From contig CAKSNQ010000039.1 in the NCBI GenBank assembly GCA_934476315.1, positions 1-12,363 on the forward strand: a DNA stretch of 12,363 nucleotides. The letters run 5' to 3'. How positions within the stretch are numbered: the first letter of the stretch is position 1; every line of letters begins with the position of its first letter. The translations under genes and the position numbers were made by a program. Shown one piece after another: positions 6,165-12,363 of this stretch. The stretch is from an uncultured Eubacteriales bacterium (lineage in GTDB: Bacteria > Bacillota > Clostridia > Oscillospirales > CAG-272). The notes under the pieces are model-generated. The model made no database searches. It was not told the origin of the DNA and saw nothing but the letters and a program-made list of their open reading frames with translations.

Positions 6165-6597
6165 CATTCGGGCGCTGATGCGGGACGTGCAGAGCGTCGC
6201 GCGGAGCCTTACGGAGGATCGGACGCACGGGGAACGGGCGGGCGAGCCGCGCAGTCTGCGCATGCCGGTTCTGCTTGCCGTGTGCGAGCTGCCGGGGGTG
6301 CGGCAGGAGGAGCTGGCGCAGCTGCTCGGAACGGATAAAAGCACGGTAACGCGCGCCCTGCGGGAGCTGGAGCAGGGGGGATTTATCATTCGGGAGAGCG
6401 GGGAAAATGACCGCCGCTGTCTCATCGCGCGCCCGACCGACCGCGCCTATGAGGTTTTGCCGCGCATGGTGGAGTTGCGGAACGATTGGTACGCCCGCGC
6501 GACGGCGGACATGGCGGAGGAGGAGCGGGAGCTGTTATGCGAGCTTTTGGCGCGCATGGCGGCGAACCTTGCCCGCCCTGCCGAGCAGGAGGAATAA
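6157..6597 (+). CDS. MarR-family transcriptional regulator
   Basis: This 146-residue protein has a winged helix-turn-helix typical of MarR: LPGVRQEELAQLLGTDKSTVTRALRELEQGGFIIRE, then the wing SGENDRRCLIARPTDRAYE and C-terminal dimerisation helices. Its ATG overlaps the end of the thioesterase gene, and GAGG at 6147-6150 serves as ribosome site. MarR proteins such as FabT control fatty-acid synthesis in Firmicutes, so a regulator tied to a thioesterase may sense acyl chains or lipids and repress its own operon; that is inference from context. No operator palindrome was clearly seen around the promoter at 5307-5335, although an AT-only 9-bp inverted repeat at 5277-5299 lies just upstream. The operon ends at a strong terminator that overlaps the stop codon. 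Confidence 0.87.
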   Translation: MNDIRALMRDVQSVARSLTEDRTHGERAGEPRSLRMPVLLAVCELPGVRQEELAQLLGTDKSTVTRALRELEQGGFIIRESGENDRRCLIARPTDRAYEVLPRMVELRNDWYARATADMAEEERELLCELLARMAANLARPAEQEE

Positions 6598-6623
6598 AAA
6601 AGATCGCCGCGGCGGTCTTTTTT
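6596..6623. terminator. Intrinsic terminator of the thioesterase-marR operon
   Basis: An A6 tract, the arms GATCGCCG/CGGCGGTC with one U-G wobble, and a T6 tract give a compact symmetrical terminator. It starts inside the marR stop codon. Confidence 0.88.
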
Positions 6624-7101
6624 CTATCTGCCCTCACGTTTGCCCGAAGCATCTCAGACACCCACACATCCTGCATCGGGAGCTTCAGCTAAAAGTAAGT
6701 ATCAACAGCAAACGAAACAAATTCAAATTTTTCACATAGCAAAGCAATCTTCTTTTAGCTGTTTTTGCGGAGGGAGAAACCATCTCAAACGCCGAGGTTT
6801 GGCGGCTTGCCGCGGTCCCTCCGCCTCCTCCCACTTCCTTGGCTATGCGCCGCTTTAGAGAATAGGTGGGATGGGGGAGAACCCGCCCGAGCTACCACAC
6901 ATTTCAGCAACTCCCCGCGCTTTCTCCAGCGGCGAGGGAAAACTCGCTAGGAGTTTTCCCCCGCCCGGTTTCCTATATTTCAGCGAATCCCGGGAGGGGT
7001 GTGGGGAGGGATGTGGCAACTCTGCCACCCCTCCCCAATGCGCAAAGCGCCGCGTCGTTGCGGCGCGACGCGCATCCAGCCTTGGAGTGGGGGGTGTGCG
7101 G

Positions 7102-7482
7102 GGGAGCAACCCCGACGTCTGAGGGGTTCTCCCCCCACATCCTGTACGAAAGCCTTTAACCCAAAGTAGATACCAGCCACAAGCACAAAACACCCACGGT
7201 TCCAAACACTTCAGCATTTTTAGCCGCTTTTTTCTTTTGAGACCGGAGGCACAAAAGAAAAAAACTATCAAAAAAGAAAATGCCGAGGGATTTCGCCGCC
7301 TGCGGGCGGCGACATGGGGCTCCGCCCCAGACCCCGCCGCCTTTTGAAAAAGGCGGGCGAAAACTGAAAAGAGGGGACAGCTGAACCCTTTAGAACCCTA
7401 AAGTCGAACAGCTATTCCCTCTCCAAGACTTTTTGAAAGGTGTGGGAAACTTTTTCCCAAAAAGTTTCCCACGTCGCCCTCG
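7102..7482 (+). repeat. Left arm of a 381-bp inverted repeat
   Basis: This segment is the reverse complement of 11983-12363, with no net length difference. In the parts compared by eye (module A end, module B) only a few substitutions were seen; the last 60 bases near the gene are more diverged. The arms enclose 4.5 kb carrying seven genes. The right arm may extend past the window edge. Confidence 0.85.
7442..7472. terminator. Hairpin at the 3' end of ppiB, possible terminator
   Basis: Arms 7442-7455 and 7459-7472 form a perfect 14-bp stem (GTGGGAAAC plus T5 / A5 plus GTTTCCCAC) with a CCC loop, 15 bases beyond the ppiB stop. It lacks a proper T tract on the minus strand, so termination is plausible but not certain. 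Confidence 0.5.
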
Positions 7483-7486
7483 CCCC

Positions 7487-7990
7487 TTACTCCTCCACGC
7501 GGCGGATGGATTCGATGATGATGGGCGTGCGGGGAACGTCGGAGAAGTACCCGAAACGTCCGGTGCGCGTTTCGGCAACGCGGTCGAGCACGTCAAAGCC
7601 GTCGGTCAGCTTACCGAACGCGGCGTACTGGGAGTCCAGATGAGGAGCGTCGGCATGCATGATGAAAAACTGCGACGACGCCGAATCGGGGTCGGACGTG
7701 CGCGCCATGGACAGCACGCCGCGCGTGTGGCGCAGGTCGTTTTCGGTGAATCCGTTGGCGGCAAACTCGCCCGGGATGGACGGCGCGTCCGTCGGCTCAA
7801 ACTGCTCGCGGTAGCCGCCCCCCTGAATCATAAAGCCGGGGATGACGCGGTGGAAAATCAACCCCTCGTAAAACCCGCTGTCCACCAGCCGGAGGAAATT
7901 CTCCACGGTTTTCGGAGCTTTTTCGGGGTACAGCTCGGCAGTCATACTGCCGAGGTCGCGCAGGGTGATCTGAATGACAGGGTGTTTCAT
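7487..7990 (-). CDS. ppiB: Peptidyl-prolyl cis-trans isomerase, cyclophilin type
   Basis: The 167-residue protein is a cytosolic cyclophilin without signal peptide. The active-site stretch FHRVIPGFMIQGG holds the catalytic Arg and the Phe, Met and Gln that contact proline; HTRGVLSMARTSDPDSASSQFFI and YAAFGKLTDGFDVLDRVA complete the barrel, and the length is normal. It catalyses proline isomerisation during protein folding. AAGGAA precedes the start at suitable spacing. It lies 65 bases downstream of mrnC in the same direction and may be the last gene of the leftward operon or have a weak promoter of its own (none convincing was seen). Its stop codon is almost touching repeat block 3. Confidence 0.93.
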   Translation of the reverse strand: MKHPVIQITLRDLGSMTAELYPEKAPKTVENFLRLVDSGFYEGLIFHRVIPGFMIQGGGYREQFEPTDAPSIPGEFAANGFTENDLRHTRGVLSMARTSDPDSASSQFFIMHADAPHLDSQYAAFGKLTDGFDVLDRVAETRTGRFGYFSDVPRTPIIIESIRRVEE

Positions 7991-8055
7991 TGTCGGTCGT
8001 TCCTTTCACTTAGTTTTCGGTTTTCACCATATATCGTTCGCGTTCATGTTCCGGC

Positions 8056-8463
8056 TCATTGCTCATCGGGGCGGTAGGCGGCGTCGAACAGCGCGCGCAG
8101 GCGCTCCTGCTTCCCGCCGAGGTACAGGGCGGCGAACAGACATTCCATGCCGGTCGCGGTGCGGTATTCCGACACCGTGGCGCTCTTCGGGACGTTGCCG
8201 TGCACGTTGTTGCGCCCGCGGCGGAAGATCGCGCTCTCCTGCTCGTCCAGCAGAGGAAGAATCCGGAGCATTGCCTGCGCCTGTGCCCGCGCGGTGACGT
8301 ATTCCGCGGCGGCGCGGTTGAGGTGCGCGGCGGTGGACAGCCCCGCGGCGATCAGATGCTCCCGCACGAGCAGCTCCAGAACACTGTCGCCAAGGTACGC
8401 CAGCGCCGCGCAGGACAACTCATTCAGCGGCGGCGTGCCGGGGGTGGGGGAAAGCTCGCTCAT
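8056..8463 (-). CDS. mrnC: Mini-ribonuclease III
   Basis: The 135-residue protein is an RNase III catalytic domain without the double-stranded RNA-binding domain. AYLGDSVLELLVREHL contains the metal-binding acidic motif, and FRRGRNN and KSATVSEYRTATGMECLFAALYLGG match the signature of Mini-III. In Bacillus the enzyme trims the ends of 23S rRNA precursors. GGGAGGTG lies ten bases before the ATG, and the start overlaps the stop of the upstream DUF1836 gene as ATGA, so the two are translationally coupled. In many Firmicutes mrnC follows cysS; here its neighbour is a DUF1836 gene instead. Confidence 0.93.
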   Translation of the reverse strand: MSELSPTPGTPPLNELSCAALAYLGDSVLELLVREHLIAAGLSTAAHLNRAAAEYVTARAQAQAMLRILPLLDEQESAIFRRGRNNVHGNVPKSATVSEYRTATGMECLFAALYLGGKQERLRALFDAAYRPDEQ

Positions 8464-9263
8464 GCCTGTGTGTCACCTCCCGCGGTTTGCTCGGGGGGAG
8501 TGGGAGCGTCCGGCGCGCTCTCCTTTTTCTTTTTTTCCTTTGAAGCCTTCGGGGACGGCTTTTTGCCTTTTGCACCCGCGGCGTCCTCCGGCTCGGCGGC
8601 GCGCTCCGTTTCTGCCGCTTTCTTTTGAGCGGCGCGCGCCTCCTCCCGTGCCCGGCGCTCCGCCTCGCGGCGCTGGCGCTCCTCTTCCTTTTCCCGGGCG
8701 ACGCGGGACTGCTCCACCTGCCGCGGGTCGGGGTAGCGATCCTCCAGCATTGCCTGTGCGATAGAGCGGAAGTACGCCGACAGCGTGCAGACCTCCAGCA
8801 GTGCCGAGAAATAGTCCCGGTCGTCCGCCATGTCGTAGCCGCGCGCGTCGATCAACGCCGAAACCGCCTCCACGCTCCGCACGCGGTCGTCCTGCTTGTG
8901 CGTCAGGTACTCGTCATAACAAGCGGTCAGCGGGAGCTGTTTGCCGTAGACGTCGGACAGTACGCGCCCGATCTCGCTCATGGTCAGCGTGTTCTTGAGC
9001 GAGTAGACCAGGAGCATCTGCAAAATCTGCTCCTTGGAATATTTCTTTCCCTTGACGGGCAGAACCAGCCCGTCCTTGGAATAGTTGTTGATCATGGTTT
9101 TGGTCAGGAGGCGGTCGGCGTACCGCGGCGCAGCATTTTTGACCGCCACCGTGAAGATGCTCAGAATCTGATCCAGGTAAAGGTCGATGGCGGGGATGTC
9201 GGCGCTGGGGAGATCAGCATCGCGCACCGCCTCGGTGAGCAGATCGTGCAATGAGGAATCCAT
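8460..9263 (-). CDS. DUF1836 protein with a charged C-terminal extension
   Basis: Residues about 20-180 fit DUF1836: IPAIDLYLDQILSIFTVAV, then RLLTKTMINNYSKDGLVLPVKGKKYSKEQILQMLLVYSLKN, which resembles a MerR-like DNA-binding helix-turn-helix, and a helical remainder. The family is restricted to Firmicutes and of unknown function; a cytosolic transcription regulator is a reasonable guess. The last roughly 85 residues are a long Lys/Glu/Arg/Ala stretch (REKEEERQRREAERRAREEA and onward) likely to form a single charged helix or coiled coil, then a Pro/Ala tail; typical members lack this, so it is an unusual addition. AAAGGAC precedes the ATG at 9263. It lies 36 bases after the PFL gene and overlaps mrnC by four bases. 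Confidence 0.87.
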   Translation of the reverse strand: MDSSLHDLLTEAVRDADLPSADIPAIDLYLDQILSIFTVAVKNAAPRYADRLLTKTMINNYSKDGLVLPVKGKKYSKEQILQMLLVYSLKNTLTMSEIGRVLSDVYGKQLPLTACYDEYLTHKQDDRVRSVEAVSALIDARGYDMADDRDYFSALLEVCTLSAYFRSIAQAMLEDRYPDPRQVEQSRVAREKEEERQRREAERRAREEARAAQKKAAETERAAEPEDAAGAKGKKPSPKASKEKKKKESAPDAPTPPEQTAGGDTQA

Positions 9264-9299
9264 AGGTTCCGTCCTTTCCGCGCGGGGTGCGCCCCGCGG

Positions 9300-10658
9300 T
9301 CAGTTTTTGAGCGAATGAATGGGCGCGGGGATTCTGCCGCCGCGCGCGATAAAGGCGGCGGGAGACTGGCGGTGTACCGCCATGACGGGCGCGTAGCCCA
9401 GAAGCCCGCCGAAGCTGACGTTTTCCCCCTCCCGCTTTCCGATGGCGGGGATGAGGCGGACGGCGGTGGTTTTGGTGTTTGCCACGCCGATGGAGATTTC
9501 ATCGGCAATGATGCCGCTGATGACCTCGGCGGGCGTGTCGCCGGGGATGGCGATCATATCCAGACCGACCGAGCAGACGGCGGTCATCGCCTCCAGCTTT
9601 TCGAGCGACAGCGTACCGGATGCGGCGGCGGCGATCATGCCGGCGTCCTCCGAAACGGGGATGAACGCGCCGGACAGCCCGCCCACGTGCGAGGATGCCA
9701 TGACGCCGCCCTTTTTCACGGCGTCATTGAGCAGAGCCAGCGCCGCGGTCGTTCCGTGCGTGCCGCATTGCTCCAGTCCCATGCCCTCCAGAATGTGCGC
9801 GACCGAATCGCCGATGGCAGGGGTGGGGGCAAGGGAGAGATCGACGATGCCGAACGGCGTATTCAGCCGACGCGCCGCCTCGGTCGCGACAAGCTGACCG
9901 ACGCGGGTGATCTTGAATGCCGTCTTTTTGATGACGTCGGCAAGCTCGGAAAAGTCGCAGTCTCCCGCGCGGCGGATGGCAGAGGCGACGGTGCCGGGGC
10001 CGGAGACACCCACGTTGATAACGGCGTCCGGCTCGCCCACACCGTGGAACGCGCCCGCCATAAAGGGGTTGTCCTCGGGGACGTTGGCGAACACGACCAG
10101 CTTTGCCGCGCCGATGCTGTCGCGGTCGGCGGTGCGCTCGGCACATTCCCGGATGACGCGACCCATCTGCGCCACGGCGTCCATGTTGATGCCCGCCTTG
10201 GTCGTGGCGACGTTGACCGAGGAGCAGACCAGCTCGGTCTCGCTCAGCGCCTGCGGAATGACCGAGATCAGGTTGCGGTCGCTCTCCGTATAGCCCTTGT
10301 GCACCAGCGCGGAAAAGCCGCCGATGAAGTTGATTCCCAGCGTCTCGGCGGCGCACTGAAGCGTGTGCGCGAGGCGCAGAAAGCCGTCGGGGGTAAGGTT
10401 TCCGCCGATGAGGGAGGCGGGGGTGATGGAGACACGCTTGTTGACGATGGGTACGCCGTATTCCTTTTCGATGTCCTCGCCGACGCGGACAAGGCGCTCG
10501 GCGCGGCGGGTGATCTTGTCGTAGACGCGGGAGCAGAGGCGCTCCTCGTCCTCGCTGATGCAGTCAAACAGCGAGATGCCCATGGTGATGGTGCGGATGT
10601 CCAGATTCTCCTCGCGGATCATCTTGATGGTTTCGAGAATATCCTGTGTGTTCAGCAT
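9300..10658 (-). CDS. PFL family protein (UPF0210, DUF711)
   Basis: The 452-residue, full-length protein matches the UPF0210/DUF711 family from its N terminus (DILETIKMIREENLDIRTITMGISLFDC) through INFIGGFSALVHKG, GINVGVSGPGTV-like and GVMASSHVGGLSGAFIPVSEDAGM to its C terminus. The fold is related to the pyruvate formate-lyase superfamily, but no reaction is established, and no glycyl-radical motif is seen. It is cytosolic. The gene starts 11 bases after the ACT gene; this ACT-PFL pair is conserved across many bacteria and archaea, suggesting a ligand-sensing ACT partner for the enzyme. The ribosome site GAGAGG is modest. Codon use looks like that of its neighbours. Confidence 0.93.
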   Translation of the reverse strand: MLNTQDILETIKMIREENLDIRTITMGISLFDCISEDEERLCSRVYDKITRRAERLVRVGEDIEKEYGVPIVNKRVSITPASLIGGNLTPDGFLRLAHTLQCAAETLGINFIGGFSALVHKGYTESDRNLISVIPQALSETELVCSSVNVATTKAGINMDAVAQMGRVIRECAERTADRDSIGAAKLVVFANVPEDNPFMAGAFHGVGEPDAVINVGVSGPGTVASAIRRAGDCDFSELADVIKKTAFKITRVGQLVATEAARRLNTPFGIVDLSLAPTPAIGDSVAHILEGMGLEQCGTHGTTAALALLNDAVKKGGVMASSHVGGLSGAFIPVSEDAGMIAAAASGTLSLEKLEAMTAVCSVGLDMIAIPGDTPAEVISGIIADEISIGVANTKTTAVRLIPAIGKREGENVSFGGLLGYAPVMAVHRQSPAAFIARGGRIPAPIHSLKN

Positions 10659-10669
10659 GGGGGTACCTC

Positions 10670-10939
10670 TCAGATGTGGTGCATGGTGTTGAAGATATCC
10701 TCGTGCATGGTGTGGATATCCAGCCCGCTCTTGCGCCCGAGCGCGGTCAGCTCGTCGGCAAAGTCGGCGAACGGGACGTTCAGCCCATCCAGGTCGGCGA
10801 TCATAATCATGGCGAAATATTCGCTCAGAACGCTCTGGGTGATTTCGCGGATGTTGGCGCCCCGCTTGGCGCAGACGGCGCTGACGCCGGCAATGATGCC
10901 GACGGTATCTTTTCCGGTGACGGTGATAACGGCTTTCAT
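10670..10939 (-). CDS. ACT domain protein (UPF0237)
   Basis: This 89-residue protein is a single ACT domain: MKAVITVTGKDTVGIIAGVSAVCAKRGANIREITQSVL, then EYFAMIMIADLDGLNVPFADFADELTALGRKSGLDI. ACT domains bind amino acids or related small molecules, and the UPF0237 members normally precede the PFL family gene, as they do here. A GGAGG ribosome site sits at 10952-10956 (minus strand), making the ATG at 10939 the clear start; the longer frame upstream runs through the promoter. It is the first gene of a leftward operon of up to five genes. The ligand is unknown. Confidence 0.93.
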   Translation of the reverse strand: MKAVITVTGKDTVGIIAGVSAVCAKRGANIREITQSVLSEYFAMIMIADLDGLNVPFADFADELTALGRKSGLDIHTMHEDIFNTMHHI

Positions 10940-10978
10940 GATGTGTGGTTCCTCCTTGGGGGTGTATTTTATCATTTT

Positions 10979-11007
10979 ATTATAGCATAAAAATCCGCAA
11001 AAAACAA
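10979..11007 (-). promoter_or_regulatory. Sigma-A promoter of the ACT-PFL operon
   Basis: On the minus strand a -35 TTGTTT (11002-11007) is followed after 17 bases by TATAAT (10979-10984), preceded by TGC, an extended -10. It is divergent from the promoter at 11120-11148. Confidence 0.85.
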
Positions 11008-11119
11008 CGGATATTCCCGAAATAGCGGAGATTTTTTTGCCGCGGGGGGGATGACACCGCCCCGGCCGTGCCGATTTTCGGTTTGTATCCGGTCGCCGGG
11101 AAATTTTGTGCGGAGCCTC

Positions 11120-11148
11120 TTGCGTCGCGGGGGAAAATCGGGTATAAT
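11120..11148 (+). promoter_or_regulatory. Sigma-A promoter of the membrane protein gene
   Basis: TTGCGT at 11120-11125 and a perfect TATAAT at 11143-11148 are 17 bases apart; transcription would begin near 11155, 50 bases ahead of the start codon at 11205. Confidence 0.82.
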
Positions 11149-11204
11149 GGAGGGGACGGGTCGGATGTCTCGCATCGTACGAGCCTGCAAGGGAGGACAT
11201 GAGA

Positions 11205-11729
11205 ATGAATGAATACCTGACGTACGAACACGTGGTGAAAAAGAAGCGGCGCGCGTTGCGGGTCGCGGCGATCGTCACCTATGTCGTCTTTTTTGCCGGG
11301 CTGACGACGCTGCTTCTCGGATTCCGCGCGCCTGCTCTCCTGTTCGCCCTGCCGGTGCTGATCACATCGGCGCTGATCGCGCTGACGTGGAAATATGTGT
11401 CCGTGGAGTACGAATACTCCCTGACGGGCGGCGAGATGACGCTGGCAATCATTTACGGCGGACGGTCGCGCCGCGAGCTTGCCCGGCTGAATATCAAGTC
11501 GCTGACCGCGGTCGCGCCGTTGGAGGAAGAATACATCGCGCGCGCAAAGCACTACGCGCCGGAGGAGACGTTCGACCTCACCGCCGACCTGCAAAACCCG
11601 GACGTGTACTACGCCCTGTTCGAAACGGAGAAAAAGCGCCGCGGAATTCTGTATTTTGAGGCGACCGACCGCGCGCTGGGAATTCTGCAACATTACAACC
11701 CCACCGTGGTGACGCGTGCGGGCAAATGA
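11205..11729 (+). CDS. Conserved-type membrane protein of unknown function
   Basis: The 174-residue product has a short basic N terminus (KKKRRALR), two predicted membrane helices at about residues 20-40 and 44-63 (IVTYVVFFAGLTTLLLGF and LLFALPVLITSALIALTW), and a cytosolic C-terminal domain of about 110 residues starting VSVEYEYSLTGGEMTLAIIYGGRSRRELARL. That last stretch recalls small Clostridia proteins such as DUF6106, where a xxEYEYxxTNGELDIxKI pattern follows two helices; this match is from memory and tentative. ATG 11205 is chosen over ATG 11199 because GGGAGG at 11191-11196 is eight bases from it but only two from the first. It has its own promoter and is followed 25 bases later by the ribbon-helix-helix gene. 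No function can be stated. Confidence 0.8.
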   Translation: MNEYLTYEHVVKKKRRALRVAAIVTYVVFFAGLTTLLLGFRAPALLFALPVLITSALIALTWKYVSVEYEYSLTGGEMTLAIIYGGRSRRELARLNIKSLTAVAPLEEEYIARAKHYAPEETFDLTADLQNPDVYYALFETEKKRRGILYFEATDRALGILQHYNPTVVTRAGK

Positions 11730-11754
11730 GAATCACCGGAAAAGGAGAAATGCT

Positions 11755-11982
11755 ATGTCAGGCAACAGAAATCAACCGATCGTCCCCCTGCGTCTGCCGG
11801 AGGACCTTTTGCGCAAGCTGATTGTGGTGTCCGAGTCGCAGGGGCGCACGCTGAACAATGAAATTCTGCTGCTCGCGCGTAATGCTGTGGCGTACCACGA
11901 GCGCGCCCGCGGGAAGCTGGACGCCGGAGCGCTCGCGGCGGTCGATGTTTCCGCCTATCTTGGCGAGGGGAATGAAGGATGA
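11755..11982 (+). CDS. Arc-like ribbon-helix-helix DNA-binding protein
   Basis: This 75-residue protein begins with a short strand (QPIVPLRLPEDLLRKL), followed by two helices, LRKLIVVSESQGRTLNNEI and EILLLARNAVAYHERAR, matching the Arc/MetJ ribbon-helix-helix fold in which the strand of a dimer enters the major groove. Such proteins are often antitoxins or autoregulators. GGAG at 11743-11746 supports the ATG at 11755. It follows the membrane protein gene and is probably co-transcribed. No toxin gene adjoins it; the only toxin-like gene in the window, mazF, lies 7 kb away. Its stop is immediately followed by the inverted repeat block. Confidence 0.83.
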   Translation: MSGNRNQPIVPLRLPEDLLRKLIVVSESQGRTLNNEILLLARNAVAYHERARGKLDAGALAAVDVSAYLGEGNEG

Positions 11983-12363
11983 CGAGGGCGACGTGGGAAA
12001 CGTTTTGGGAAAAAGTTTCCCACACCTTTGGGCAACATTTATAGAGGGGATAGCTGTTCGACTTTAGGGTTCTAAAGGGTTCCGCTGTCCCCTCTTTTCA
12101 GTTTTCGCCCGCCTTTTTCAAAAGGCGGTGGGGTCTGGGGCGGAGCCCCATGTCGCCGCCCGCAGGCGGCGAAATCCCTCGGCATTTTCTTTTTTGATAG
12201 TTTTTTTCTTTTGTGCCTCCGGTCTCAAAAGAAAAAAGCGGCTAAAAATGCTGAAGTGTTTGGAACCGTGGGTGTTTTGTGTTTGCGGCTGGTATCTACT
12301 TTGGGTTAAAGGCTTTCGTACAGGATGTGGGGGGAGAACCCCTCAGACGTCGGGGTTGCTCCC
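11983..12363 (-). repeat. Mosaic repeat block 4, right arm of the inverted repeat
   Basis: This is the inverted counterpart of 7102-7482: terminal hairpin (11993-12023), module B (about 12085-12318) and the end of a module A (12319-12363, cut by the window edge). The hairpin arms GTGGGAAAC/GTTTCCCAC match the left copy, but one extra position is mismatched in the upper stem. The block begins directly after the stop codon of the ribbon-helix-helix gene. Confidence 0.87.
11993..12023. terminator. Hairpin after the ribbon-helix-helix gene, possible terminator
   Basis: Arms 11993-12001 and 12015-12023 pair over nine bases, then after one mismatch TTTT pairs with AAAA. It sits 10 bases beyond the stop codon and corresponds to 7442-7472. 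The following CACCTTTG is not a strong T tract, so termination is uncertain. Confidence 0.45.

Larger units (their letters stand above)
6652..7482 (+). repeat. Mosaic multi-hairpin repeat block 3 (end of A, C, palindrome, A, B, terminal hairpin)
   Basis: This gene-free block lies between the convergent marR and ppiB genes. It begins with a module A end (about 6652-6677), then module C (6678-6853), a palindrome (6931-6965, arms GGCGAGGGAAAACTC and GAGTTTTCCCCCGCC, one mismatch), module A (6992-7147), module B (7148-7380) and a terminal segment with a 7388-7403 CTTTAG/CTAAAG hairpin and a perfect hairpin at 7442-7472. The first module A hairpin here, 7003-7036, has inner arms GTGGCA/TGCCAC, as in the copy at 3208-3241. 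The block stops about five bases before the ppiB stop codon. Confidence 0.87.

Noticed and set aside
9315..10985. 556-residue plus-strand frame opposite the PFL gene
   Set aside because: It mirrors the PFL and ACT coding strand, with Gly/Asp/Arg-rich composition typical of antisense shadows in GC-rich genes.

Overview
The window reads as a chromosomal segment of a fairly GC-rich, low-copy-gene Gram-positive bacterium, most likely a gut-type member of the Clostridia (Oscillospirales or Christensenellales would fit; the genus cannot be read from the sequence). The reasons are strong GGAGG ribosome sites, clean sigma-A promoters with 17-base spacers, and a set of Firmicutes-typical genes: a DUF1292 protein, a CotF-like spore coat protein, an EndoA/MazF ribonuclease, Mini-III ribonuclease, a DUF1836 protein and the paired ACT (UPF0237) and PFL (UPF0210) genes.

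Layout: 1-800 is the first block of a non-coding, multi-hairpin mosaic repeat. 894-1650 holds a promoter, a small acidic DUF1292 gene, a structured ncRNA (probably the raiA motif) and a bidirectional terminator. 1673-2834 carries a leftward CotF-like gene and a rightward flavin reductase. 2905-4095 is the second, largest repeat block. 4311-4970 encodes a MazF-type endoribonuclease with an unusual Ala/Pro-rich tail and no visible antitoxin. 5075-5191 is an unassigned structured element, followed by a promoter and an overlapping acyl-ACP thioesterase/MarR pair ending in a terminator at 6596-6623. 6652-7482 is the third repeat block. 7487-10939 is a leftward five-gene run (ACT, PFL, DUF1836, mrnC, ppiB) from a promoter at 10979-11007. 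A divergent promoter at 11120-11148 drives a membrane protein and a small ribbon-helix-helix protein. 11983-12363 is a fourth repeat block in inverted orientation.

The most interesting signal is the repeat family, which fills roughly a quarter of the window. It is built from at least three modules (called A, B and C below), each containing hairpins whose arms differ between copies but stay complementary. That pattern points to selection or a copying mechanism acting on secondary structure, not on coding. Two copies of 381 bp lie in inverted orientation with no net length difference and flank a 4.5 kb gene segment, each beginning within a few bases of a stop codon. The many open frames across these blocks are repeat shadows and are not annotated as genes.

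Functionally the genes are a mix of RNA metabolism (MazF, Mini-III), lipid metabolism and its likely regulator (thioesterase, MarR), protein folding (cyclophilin), sporulation (CotF-like) and conserved unknowns. Except for the operons noted, they do not form one pathway.
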